From Amylostereum areolatum (Eukaryota; Basidiomycota; Agaricomycetes; Russulales; Stereaceae): 64,000 bases of DNA. Made by a program: the position numbers and the translations under genes. Each line of letters begins with the position of its first letter. The stretch's first letter is position 1. Below the pieces are notes generated by a model, which saw only the letters and a program-made list of their open reading frames with translations, made no database searches and had not been told where the DNA came from. Where the stretch lies: contig SAXG01000001.1 in assembly GCA_012932865.1 (NCBI GenBank), positions 2,903,693 to 2,967,692 on the forward strand, written 5' to 3'. Below are positions 43,277 through 53,311 of the stretch, in pieces.

Positions 43277-45519
43277 AACGCCCCCCAGTCGCGTCGTCTG
43301 GCGGAGGCAAAGGACTTGTATCATCGGCATCTTACAATCGCTTCTCTGTATTATCATCTATGACCTCATGTGAGCAATCGTATCCATCGTGTGTGCACCT
43401 CTCTACTGTCACGAAGAACAGGCAAACACCCTCGATAACGCTCAGAGTCAAGATGATTGGACGAGCAACAGGCCGACAAATCGACGCAGATGCACTGCTT
43501 GACAGCGGTGCAGAAGGAATCATCATCAATCGAAGCTTTGCTGAACACAAGAAGCTGACCACGAGAAAACTAGAAAACCCGTTCCCCGTGCGTAACGTGG
43601 ATGGCACCGAGAACATCATGGGCTGGGTACGTGACACGACGGCCCAGCGAATCCGGATATACTCGCAAGACTCGAAGGCATACCGTGAGGAAGAAGCTGA
43701 GTTCTTCATCACCGACATAGGTGATCACGATATGATCCTTGGAACAGACTGGCTCGATGAGCATAACCCCACCATAGACTGGCAGCAAGATCGTGTTGAC
43801 ATGCTTCGCTGCCCTCCCTCCTGCACCCTCTCCAAACCGACCGTGACAAACCTTGCAACAAAGCCGCGAACACCATCGTCGACCCGATCACAGCGGAAGG
43901 TTCGAGCTGACGCGCCCCCTAAGGTACCTCCAGTCCCGGACGACCCCTTCCCAGAACCAGTGTATGTCTCCTGGGCCCCTATCCCTACGTATATCATCCC
44001 CGCGCGCAAGGTCAAAGGTGTTCGTATCCGCACATTCCATCTCTCACCTCTGCCTGCCCACCTTTTCACTGAAGACGACGACGAACGACCCAGGGTCTTC
44101 CGAGACTGGGAGATCAATGGCCTGCGTCGTGCTGGGATTCTTCCTGAAGCTGACGGCCCCAACCCGGAGGCAGTACCAATCCACGCGGGCTTCACCAAGG
44201 CGCAAGAGCTTGCAGAGCACTCAAAGGAAAATGCACGCCCGCAAACCTTTGAAGACTTGGTTCCCCCTCCATACCGCGACTTTGCACCCGTATTTGACAA
44301 GAAAACCTCTGAACGACTACCCGACCGATGACCGTGGGATCACGCCATCGACATGAAGGACGGCTTCGAACCCAAGCCCTGCAAGATCTATCCGCTCTCC
44401 CCCTCCGAGCAGATCGAGCTCAATACCTTCCTCGACGACCACCTGAAGAAGGGCTACATTTGCCCATCGAAGTCGCCGCAGGCAAGTCCGTTCTTCTTCG
44501 TCAAAAAGAAGGATGGGAAGCTGCGGCCTGTACAGGACAATCGAGAGCTGAACAAGGGTACCATCAAGAACGAGTATCCCTTGCCGCTGATCTCAGAAAT
44601 TGTCGACCGCCTCAAAGGTGCAAAGATCTTCTCCAAGATGGACGTCCGCTGGGGGTACAACAACGTCCGCATCAAGGAAGGCGACGAGTGGAAGGCTGCG
44701 TTCAAGACGAATTGTGGCCTCTTTGAACCTACGGTGATGTTCTTTGGCCTTATGAACTCCCCCGCGACGTTCCAGGCAATGATAAACGAACTTTTCAAGG
44801 ACCTTATTGACTCGGGCAAAGTCATCATCTACATGGACAACATCCTTGTATTCACTCGAACTATGGAAGAACATCGTGCCATAGTGCGACAGGTTCTCCA
44901 ACGCCTACAAGACAATGACCTGTTCCTTAAGCCAGAGAAATGTGTCTTCGAGCAGGACTCCGTTGAATACCTGGGACTCATTATCTCACACAACAAGATC
45001 GCCATGGACCCCATCAAGGTAGCTGGTATCCAGGACTGGCCGACACCCCGGACTGTCAAGGATGTACAATCCTTCCTCGGATTTGGTAATTTCTACCGAC
45101 GCTTCATCAAGGATTTCTCCAAGATCGCACGACCTCTGTTTGACCTAACAAAGAAGGACTGCACATGGAATTGGTCGGCGGAATGCCAGACGGCATTTAA
45201 TGCACTTAAAGCTGCGTTCACCTCCTCCCCTGTCTTAGTTATGCCTGATCCAAGGAAACCCTACCTCGTCGAAGTTGATGCCTCGGACTTTGCTACTGGA
45301 GGTATACTCTCGCAGAAAGGCGACGACGGTCACTGGCATCCAGTGGCGTATCTGTCCAAGGCCCTATCGGAACCGGAACGCAACTACGACATCTACGACA
45401 AGGAGCTACTCGCGATCATCCGTGCGCTCAAAGCCTGGCGCCACTACCTCGAAGGCGCCCCCGACACCGTCGAAATCTGGACAGACCACAGGAGCACATC
45501 AAGACGGCACAGAAGCTGA
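43273..45519 (+). pseudogene. pol: Ty3-A protease, reverse transcriptase and RNase H, interrupted
   Basis: Protease: ALLDSGAEGIIIN (active DSG) at about 43492 and ILGTDWLDEHNP at about 43735. The frame is cut by TGA at 44329-44331, where the family has Arg (LPxRxPWDHAI), so a CGA to TGA change is likely. [55 protein letters not shown]. The catalytic box is YMDN, with AAC at 44839-44841 instead of an Asp codon. RNase [26 protein letters not shown]; then a short deletion near 45493 shifts the frame and ends the ORF at 45519. The correct frame resumes at once ([13 protein letters not shown]). Both the lost Asp and the breaks predict no activity. Confidence 0.9.
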
Positions 45520-45525
45520 GCCGCC

Positions 45526-47360
45526 GACAGGCACGTTGGGCTCTATTCCTCACTCGATTTGACTTCGCGCTCGTTCACAAACCAGGAGTATCCCATCGCC
45601 CAGACCCAATGTCCCGACGACCTGATCACGAGCAGGGCGTTGAGAATGACAACAAGGAGCGTATCTTGCTCAACCCCAAGTACTTCCAGATACGTGCAAC
45701 AAGGCCAGGAGCAGTAACCTCCCTTGGCGATGTCGAACTCCGACGACGTATCCGCGACTGCAAGACCAAGGACATCGAGGTCGTTCAAGCTCTGGATGCC
45801 ATCTTACGAAATGGACCACGTACACTCGTCAAGAACCTTCAAGAGTGGAACTACGAAGAAGGCCTGGTCCTGTTTAGAGGAAAGGTATATGTCCCTGCAG
45901 ACGACGAGTTGCGACGCGACATTGTCAAAATGTACCATGAATCGCCCCTGGCTGGACACCCTGGTCACTTCAAGACTTACGAACTTGTGAGTCGTGAATA
46001 TTGGTGGCCTGGCATGTCTGTCTTCGTCCGCGACTTTGTAGCAGGATGCGCAACCTGCCAGTCGACAAAGACACAGAGCAGCCGACCCCACATCGACATG
46101 ATCCCGAACGAAGTACCCGACCGACCATTTGGCGTCATCTCTACCGACTTCATTGTCGAGCTCCCTGACTGCGAAGGCTATAATGCCGTCAATGTCGTGG
46201 TTGATCGCCTCACCAAGATGGTGGTTACCACCCCATGTACAACGAAGATCACCAGCGATGGCATGGCCGACATTCTCTTCGATAAGGTATACCGACATTA
46301 CGGCTTGGCGGACAAGATCATCTCGGATCGTGGACCCCAATTTGCTGGACAGGTGATGCGTACACTCAATGAGAAGCTCGGGATCAAGTCCGCCCTCAGC
46401 ACAGCGTATCACCCACAGACAGACGGCCAAACCGAACGCGAGAACCAGAACCTTGAGCAGTTCCTGCGAGTATTCTGCAACTACCGTCAAGATGACTGGG
46501 TGAAGTGGCTGCCCTTCTTCGAGTTTTCTCACAACTCCCGCACCCATGCAGCTACTGGAAAGGCCCCCTTTGAAGTCCTCTACGGCTTCCTCCCCAAGAT
46601 GTACCCATCCGTAAATCCGTCCTCAAAGGTCCCTGCAGTTGAAGAACGCCTCCGTCAACTTGAAGAAGTCCGACAGGAGATTAAGGCCAGCCTTGCCCTT
46701 GCATCCGACTTAATGAAGCACTACAACGGTGACACGATCAGCAAATCGACACTGTTTGCCGTCGGAGACAAGGTCTGGCTCGAAGGCAAAAACCTGAAGA
46801 CGACGAGGCCGAAAGCTAAGCTTGCTGCCAAACGATTTGGACCCTTCGAGATCGTTGACGTCATTAGCCCAGTGAACTACCGCCTGAAGCTGCCAAAGAC
46901 GTGGAGAATCCACCCAGTCTTCCATGCTTCGCTGCTCACCGCGTACAAAGAGACAACGGCACATGGTCCAAACTATGAACAACCGCCGCCTGACCTCGTT
47001 GATGACGAGGAAGAATATGACGTTGAAGACATCATCGACTCGAAGCCGACCCGCAACAAGAAAGGCATACAATACCTCGTCAAGTGGGCAGGCTATCCTG
47101 ACTCCGAGAATACCTGGCTCCCTCGCTCCTCGCTCTCAAAAGTCACCAACATGATCGACGCCTTCCACAAACAGCATCCAAACGCGCCCCGCCCTGTGCG
47201 TTCCCTAGGCATCTCCTTTGATGATTTCCTCGCATCTACCCTTGCAGATGACATCGCGCTCCAGGCGAAAGCGCATCTTAAAGGGGGGGTAATGTCACGG
47301 ATCGCTCCATTTCTCTCTTCGTTTGCAGACCTCGTACACGCGACACGTCACGGCACATGA
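45526..47360 (+). CDS. int: Ty3-A integrase with C-terminal chromodomain
   Basis: The integrase inserts element cDNA; the chromodomain is thought to target histone-marked chromatin. From the ATG at 45609: zinc-binding residues around His110/His117-120 and Cys147/Cys150 (CATC); catalytic Asp180 (STDFIVELP), Asp240 (SDRGPQF) and Glu276 (TDGQTERENQ) all present; GKNLKTTRPKAKLAAKRFGPF at about 393-413; chromodomain about 470-523 (YLVKWAGYPDSENTWLP). The frame continues through the polypurine tract and ends 22 codons inside the 3' LTR. No lesion seen in this part. Confidence 0.92.
47279..47292 (+). promoter_or_regulatory. Ty3-A polypurine tract
   Basis: AAAGGGGGGGTAA directly before the 3' LTR, the expected primer site for plus-strand DNA synthesis. 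It lies inside the integrase frame. Confidence 0.8.
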
Positions 47361-47712
47361 CTTTCCCTTGCATCACATGCTTCAATGACGTCATTGCCCG
47401 GACTTCCGAGCGGGGTTCCGCATCCTTATCTATGACATCATTGCTCCGGACCTTTGTCCTCCGCCCCATGACTCCTTTCTTATTGTTCCCCCCGCTCGCA
47501 CCACTATCGCATCACATTGCACCATCGTACCCACTTGTATATAAGGACAGTGTTTCTCTTCCCTTCTCCCTAGACTGTCCATCTCGTCATACGGTACTGT
47601 AGCGCACGTTGCACTACCCTAGACCCCGGCACTCTCGAATCTATTTTCTTCTCGCTCCTCCCATCGTCGCGACTTAGGCGGTTCATCGGTCTCATAAACT
47701 GCGTTTCTGACA
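47293..47712 (+). repeat. Ty3-A 3' LTR (420 bp)
   Basis: Same length as the 5' LTR. It is followed without spacer by the truncated LTR of Ty3-B. Confidence 0.92.
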
Positions 47713-48104
47713 AGGGGAGCCGATCAGACACGGTGACAGACGAGGGAAAGCAAGCAAAGTCGGTAGAATTGACTAGCTCGAGATAGGGAATATGTACAGC
47801 GAGAGCGAGCCTTATATACACAAGAGGAGAGGGACTTAGGTAAGCAACCGATACACGGCAATCAGTAAGCAGACCTAGTATAAGTAAGCAGTCGTATGTA
47901 AAGGAGCACAGCATGAGTCAGTATCGTACAGCATGAGTCAAGAGAAAGGAGTCAGACCCGGGCCGAGATGAGACACGTGGGTCCGGGCGGGATATAGATG
48001 AACCGGGTCCGGGCCGAAGTGGAGTCGGACCGGTGATAAGTCGATAAGTCCTAAAGCGTGTAACCGATGTAAAGTAAAAAGAAAATTATAGACCGTTCAT
48101 GACA
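47713..48104 (-). repeat. Ty3-B 3' LTR, truncated by Ty3-A
   Basis: Minus-strand orientation, starting TGTCATGAACGG at 48104. It lacks the last 70 or so bases present in the other copies. A TATA box (TATATAAGG on the minus strand) lies near 47815. Confidence 0.85.
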
Positions 48105-48117
48105 TCACCCCTTCCTT
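48105..48117 (-). promoter_or_regulatory. Ty3-B polypurine tract
   Basis: Minus strand AAGGAAGGGGTGA immediately before the 3' LTR. Confidence 0.75.
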
Positions 48118-49127
48118 AGATTCGACGTCCTCGTCATAATCAGATCCAGCTTCTCCCTCCGACAGAAGTTCCCAACGATTAAGGCATGCAGGTTTTGGGG
48201 CACCTGGATGTTCACGGTGGAAGTCATCAATGCGTTTCTTGGCATTCTGGAGATTGGTGAGAGGCTCCCAAGTATTGTCATTGTCTGGGTAGCCTTTCCA
48301 TTTGACGAGGTACTTGAAGTCGCGACCAACCTTCTTGGAGTCTATAATCTTTTCGACCTCATAGACTTCCTGTCAGCAACGACTAGTGCGACAGCACCAA
48401 GTTACGACACAGCTGACTAGAAGATAAGGACGACGGAGGGGAGCCGATCAGGCACGGCGACAGACGAGGGAAAGCAAGCAAAGTCGGTAGAATTGACTAG
48501 CTCGAGATAGGGAATATGTACAGCGAGAGGGAGCCTTATATACATGAGAGGAGAGAGACTTAGGTAAGCAACCAATACACGGCGATCAGTAAGCAGACCA
48601 AGTATAAGTAAGCCGTCGTATGTAAAAGAGCACAGCATGAGTCAGTATTGTACAGCATGAGTCAGGGGAAAGGAGTCAGACCCAGGCCGAGATGAGTCAC
48701 GTGGGCCCGGGTGGGATATAGATGAACCGGGTCCAGGCCAAAGTGGAGCCGGACCGGTGATAAGCCGATAAGTCCTAAAGCGTGTAACCGATGTAAAGTA
48801 AAAAGGAAAATTATAGACCATTCATGACACTTCCTCTCCTTGGACTAACTCTGGGGGTGGAGGTGCAGGTGCTTTCTGGTTGTCAAAGGCGGGACCGTTG
48901 TGTGGAGATAGGAGGGACTCGTTGAAGACCGGATGTTTTCGTGACCAGGATGCAGGGAGGCGAAGCTTGTAAGCCGATGCTCCGACTTTTTCCAGGATTT
49001 CGAAAGGACCGAAGCGCTTGTCATCTAGCTTTTGCATAGGACGTGCCGTTTTGATTACGGTTTGGCCATCTCTGGTCTTGGCTTCCAGCCAGACAAAGTC
49101 GCCAATTTTGTAATTCAATACTGCTTA
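48105..49127 (-). CDS. Ty3-B integrase C-terminal part and chromodomain, split by a solo LTR
   Basis: The minus strand from 49118 reads NYKIGDFVWLEAK, then KRFGPFEILEKVG and HPVFNESLLSPH to about 48835, the GPF/Y-type module after the integrase core. After the solo LTR the frame resumes at 48369 with VYEVEKIIDSKKVGRDF, YLVKWKGYPDNDNTWEP (chromodomain) and an acidic tail, and the frame runs through the polypurine tract to a TGA inside the LTR. The upstream integrase core is 4.2 kb away because of the nested element. Confidence 0.88.
48371..48829 (-). mobile_element. Solo LTR of the Ty3-B family with CTTCC target duplication
   Basis: 459 bp, TGTCAG...TGACA (plus strand). CTTCC occurs at 48366-48370 and 48830-48834. 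It interrupts the Ty3-B chromodomain coding sequence, so it inserted after Ty3-B. Confidence 0.92.
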
Positions 49128-49229
49128 CTGGTGAACTTGCGACGAGGGAGGAGGTGCGAGGGAACCAAGATGCGGGGCAAGGAGATCTATTGCGGTCTTG
49201 GAGCGCAAGCGGTCGGTTTTGGGACCAAC

Positions 49230-50290
49230 TTATGCCAAGTTGAAGCGGACCGCAGAGCCCAGCGGGTCGTAAGGTTCGCCTTGAGGATGGACCCAATGAA
49301 GAGCCCGGGATAGACGCAAGCGCCGCGTGTTGTCCAGCTCGACGTAGAGCCGGTAGGCATCACTTCTCCAGCGGCCTAGCAGCTGGATTTCGTAGTCGCT
49401 GAAGCCTGCCTGGGCGGCGGAGGACGCTGCTCCTCGACGGAAGCTATGCCCGGAGTAGCCAGAGGGGTTGAGCCCAGCGGCGGTGAGTGCAGCGCGGACT
49501 TCTGCGATGAAAGTGTTGCGAGAGAGGCAGGTCTGCCCGTCTTGAAAAAGGGGAGCGTTCTTGTTGTCATCGGGTCGCAAAATGCGCCGGAGTGCCGCGA
49601 TGGGGTCCGATGGTCGACCGGGGGCACCCGCAATCTTAATGGTGACGCCCTTGCGAAAGGGGTCGGTCTTAGAAGCGGGGATGTCGAGGACGATGTGCGC
49701 GTCGTCACCCTCACCGACGATGGAGACGTGCCCGCGGGAAAGCTTGAAGTCGGGGGAGAAGGCTTCTTTCTTTGAAGGGTCGATGGTGAATTCACCGCAA
49801 CGCAGGAGACCGGCGTAGGCCATGCATGCCGCGGCATAGATGGTGTCGTGGAGAGGGCCGGGTCGGATGTGCAACAGGATGGTGCCGAGGATGTCGAGGG
49901 TGATGGGAAGGCGGGGGTTTTGGTTCTTCTCTCCGTGTACGCGTTTGATGCCGCGGATAAGGCGTTGCAGGCGGGGGGACTCGGCGGCGGCAAAGGGGAG
50001 GTCTTGCTTGATGTGCGCTGATTTGACATGTGTAAGATATTGCTTGATGGTCTTAGGTTGAACTTTGCCAGCGAGGCTAGCACACCAGTTGAGGAGGACG
50101 GGGAGCGACGCGGGGAGCATGTTGCCGTCGGGGTTGGAGTAGCCGTGAAGCTTGCAAAATTCGAAGAAACACTTTTGTCCGGTGCTATACGTAGTCCTTG
50201 TAGAGGCCGCGAGTCCATGCCAAAGGTAGTACGCGGCGGTGTTGGAAATGTCTTTGTTCCGGTCGTACCATGAAGAGGGAGGCGCCGGGA
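49230..50290 (-). CDS. Tyrosine recombinase of the nested retrotransposon
   Basis: The readable frame begins near 50290 (WYDRNKDISNTAAYYLWHGL) and ends at 49230. An N-terminal SAM-like helical domain (STRTTYSTGQ, TIKQYLTHVKSAH) precedes the catalytic part. The conserved tetrad is present: Arg in YAGLLRCGEF, His and Arg in GHSFRRGA, Tyr in SDAYRLYVE, with GRW just before. The enzyme would join a circular cDNA to the target. It is one frame off the RNase H ORF; an indel near 50310 separates them. Confidence 0.85.
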
Positions 50291-50309
50291 AGAGGACTGC
50301 GGGTCGAGG

Positions 50310-51985
50310 TCGTGGGCAAGTTGGAAGAGGCGGGTGTATGCGAAACGAGAAGCAGCGTCAGCGAGCGCGTTCATTTTAGAAGGGAGCCAAACGGCGGAGA
50401 AAAGGAAATCGAGGGTGCCCGCCATCTGTAGAAACTTCCGTAAGAGCTCCATGACAGGTGTCGACCTATTGGAGAGGGACTGAATTGCGAGGGCGACGGC
50501 TTGGTTGTCGATGTGAAAAATGACGGACTTCCCGCGGAAGTCATTCCCCCAGCAGGCAACGGCGTGGAGGACGGCGTAGAGTTCTTTGTATTGAATGTCC
50601 CGCTTGCGGAGGCGTCGTGGAAGGCGGCATGCGAACCATTGAGTACCGAAGATGCCGCCGATGCCCTTAGCTCCACTGGCATCGGTATAGATGTGGATTT
50701 CCTCCCGGGTCGGAGTAATGAGGAGGACACCGTTCCATGATGCTGTCATGCCGCCCCACCAGGCAAGGTCACGACGCAAGGACCGGGGGATGCGTCAGCG
50801 AGCCCGGGTGCTGGAGAAAGAGGCAGAAAATTGGTGGATGTTGTGGAGGAAGGCTCTTGAGGTCGGAATGACCTGCGATACGAACTGAAGGTAGCCGCCG
50901 AGCTCCTGTAGTTCGCGCAACGTACAGGAGGGGCGAGCTTCCCAGTCAGCGATGAGATCCGCCAGGACCTGGAGCTTATTTTCCGGGAGACGAGCTTCCA
51001 TTTTGATAGAGTCCAGGGTCAGACCGAGGAATTCGATGATGTGCGTAGGTCCGTCGACTTTTTTGGGCTGGAAACGGAGACCGAGCTCCGCACCGAGGGA
51101 GAGAACCCAGCGGAGCGCCTCCGCGACGCGTTCGGGAGGTGTGGATGGGGAAAAGATACCTAGAAAGTTGTCGAGGTAGTGCCGGAGCCGAGCTGGAATA
51201 TGCCGCGCGATAATCCAGTGGAGAGCCTCTGCGAAGAGGTTGAAGATGTACGGCGCCGACCGCATACCAAATGCGAGGACGACATCGTAGTAAAGTTGTC
51301 CCATCCAGGTGAAACCGAGTAGATGCCAGTCCGCTGGCCGAACGGGAATGTGACGGAAGGCCGCTTCCAGGTCAAGTTTGATCATGAGGGAACCCAGTCC
51401 CGATGCAATGAGGTCGTCCACTGCCGAGCGGAACATGTCATATTGAATTGATGCCTCGGAGTCGGGAATGCCGTCATTGACCGAGGAGCCCAGGGGCCAG
51501 GAGAGGTGATGAATGCGCCTTACTTTGGTGGAGTGTTTGCGGGTGACGGCACCGAGTGGGGAGAGGCGTAGGTTCGGGAAGGGAGAGGAGGAGAATGGGC
51601 CGTGGGTGCACCCATTAGCGATCTGCTTTGCAATATCCGCAGTGACCGCGTCGGGACTATCGGCCGCTGATTTGAGGTTTGAGCACTCCTGGGCGACGGC
51701 TCGATCACCTCCAAAACCAATGTTTGCGCCAAACTGAATGATATTTAGGAGGTTAGCTCCAAATGTGCGATCGGGGTACATTTCTAGGTAGCGGGACCAT
51801 GCGGATGGGTTGAGAGAGGAGGACACACGGGGAGGGGACTGGGGGAGGAAGTCGGGGTGATTGGCACGAGGTGCCGTGTTCGGGCGTGCGGGAAGGTTGA
51901 ATAGAGGGGGGAAAATTGCCATGTCGTGAAAACCAGAGACGGGGGGTGCAACCGAGGAAATGGGCGCGGCGATGCGCGGAATCAC
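50310..51985 (-). pseudogene. RT and RNase H of the nested retrotransposon, interrupted
   Basis: RT motifs on the minus strand: SLMIKLDLEAAFRHIPVRP, VLAFGMRSAPYIFN, RLRHYLDNFLGIFSP, EFLGLTLDS. The catalytic box is YLDN rather than YLDD. RNase H: IHIYTDASGAKGIGG, QYKELYAVLHAV, FHIDNQAVA, NALADAASR, so its four acidic residues are present. An in-frame TGA (50797-50795) separates RT from RNase H (STRAR, stop, RIPRSLRRDLAWW), so at least one lesion disables the polyprotein. Confidence 0.85.
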
Positions 51986-51997
51986 TGGCCCGGGGCC

Positions 51998-53026
51998 CTA
52001 GGCAAACTTCCAGTTGGGGTCGTGCTTGATCATTCCATGCTCTGTAGAGCCGCAACCGCTACAGACGTGGCGGCGGGAGAACTCGCATGGCGAGGGGCAC
52101 TTGCCCAATTGGAACTTGTTGCAGTCGGTCTTCATGTTGAGCTCGTGCTGGGCGGTAGACAATTTGAATGTTTTGGAAGTTTGGGTTTTCTGAGAACCCG
52201 AGCCGGACGCGTATGCGTTGCGCAAGGTTTTTACGCGGCCAAAAAGGCATGCGGCCTGGAGCTGGGTGTCAATGGTACCCCAGACATTCCACTCGTCGCG
52301 AGCCATGGAGGCGACGCAGGAGTCGAAGAACTGTGCGTGATACTCTCGTACGGCCTCCCAGTCGTAGAGGATTGACAGCTCGGTGAGGATCGCCGGGTAT
52401 CGGATGAAGGACGTAGCAACGATTGCTATTTCGGATGACTGGATGCCAGCGAGGATAAGCCCGCGAAGGAGTATGTTGAAAAAGTACCCGAGGGGAACCG
52501 TTACGGACGCTAGGGACGTATAGTCCGAGACGTCGGCATCCTGGATTTCTATGTTGCTGCCAGAGACGGCCAGGGTACGGCGTTGTTTCTTTTCTCATTG
52601 CTTGGGGTCGAGCTTGTGCAGGTCGACCGCCCGGAATTCGTGGGATGTGACGGCAGTGATCACAGATGGCGGCACCCAGGCAGGGATGTGGAAGTCGGAG
52701 AGAGAAGACGCACCGGGCGCGGATTGGGGCGGGGGAAGGGCGGGGCGGCGCTGCAAGCGCGACCGGCTCCGGGAGGAGGAGCGACCACGGCCTTGGCCTT
52801 CGAGGAGGCTGAGGATCCTTTTGATGTCACCGTCTAAGGCGTCGACCTTGGTTTGCATCTGCGAAACCTGTTGTTCAACGGGTGAGTCGGCCATTGGTTC
52901 CGTGGGGTTTGGTGAGGGTGGCGGAGAAGGTGAAAGCATCGGTGGAGAGGGTGGAGGCGGCAGGGGTTTTCGTTTTTTGAACTGTCCGTTGCTGTCGCGT
53001 TCTAGATGCCTTCGAGCACTGCTCAT
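51998..53026 (-). pseudogene. Gag-like ORF of the nested retrotransposon with an in-frame stop
   Basis: From ATG 53026: basic/proline-rich start, a short coiled coil (QQVSQMQTKVDALDGDIK), an Arg/Ser run and the end FRAVDLHKLDPKQ, then TGA at 52597-52595. The frame continues past the stop for about 200 residues (ADVSDYTSLASVTVPLGYF, EWNVWGTIDTQLQAACLF) to a cysteine-rich finger (CNKFQLGKCPSPCEF, HVCSGCGSTEH) and ends at 51998. The region downstream of the stop is clearly coding, so the stop is probably a lesion. Confidence 0.75.
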
Positions 53027-53311
53027 ACGATGAGCACGAAAAAATATCTATCGATGCGAACGATGCTGCGGGGGACGCGTCAGAACGGGGATGAAGCTAT
53101 CGTAGAGAGAACAACCGAGAATGTATAGGTAAATGTATCGTAGGTGGCCCGAGGCCACAGTGGCCGTGAACTATGGGACGGAGTATCATGACGGGAGGTG
53201 GCAAGTGCCACGGAGGCAAAAAAGGGAAGAGAATGGGTGGCGAAGGTGGAAGGGAAATAGTGGCCGCTCTATTGACCACGGGCAACACTTCTTGCCCGAT
53301 CCACTATTGGT

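Larger units (their letters stand above)
40622..47712 (+). mobile_element. Ty3-A: chromodomain Ty3 LTR retrotransposon, defective
   Basis: 7,091 bp with two 420-bp LTRs (TGTCACGG...TTCTGACA), an upstream ORF, gag, protease, RT, RNase H, integrase and chromodomain in the Ty3 order. Flanking 5-mers differ (CTTTC left, AGGGG right), so no target duplication. At least four lesions: TAG at 41656, a frameshift near 41940, TGA at 44329 and a short deletion near 45493, plus YMDN in place of YMDD in the RT. Likely immobile. Confidence 0.92.
49128..53311 (-). mobile_element. Tyrosine-recombinase (DIRS/Ngaro-like) retrotransposon inside the Ty3-B integrase
   Basis: About 4.2 kb on the minus strand with the order gag, RT-RNase H, tyrosine recombinase. 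It lies exactly between two halves of the Ty3-B integrase frame (KRFYDCKKDE at 53330-53313 and NYKIGDFVW at 49118). No LTRs and no target duplication were seen, as expected for recombinase-mediated insertion. The 5' end has a hairpin (GGGCAAGAAGTGTTGCCC on the minus strand, about 53297-53280). The exact ends are approximate. Confidence 0.82.

Noticed and set aside
40622..47712. Ty3-A as an active element because of equal-length LTRs
   Set aside because: Nonsense codon, deletion in RNase H and YMDN box make autonomous activity very unlikely.
49376..50779. Single 467-aa protein from the RNase H ORF
   Set aside because: Only its first 160 or so residues match RNase H; the rest is the shifted shadow of the recombinase, which is in another frame.
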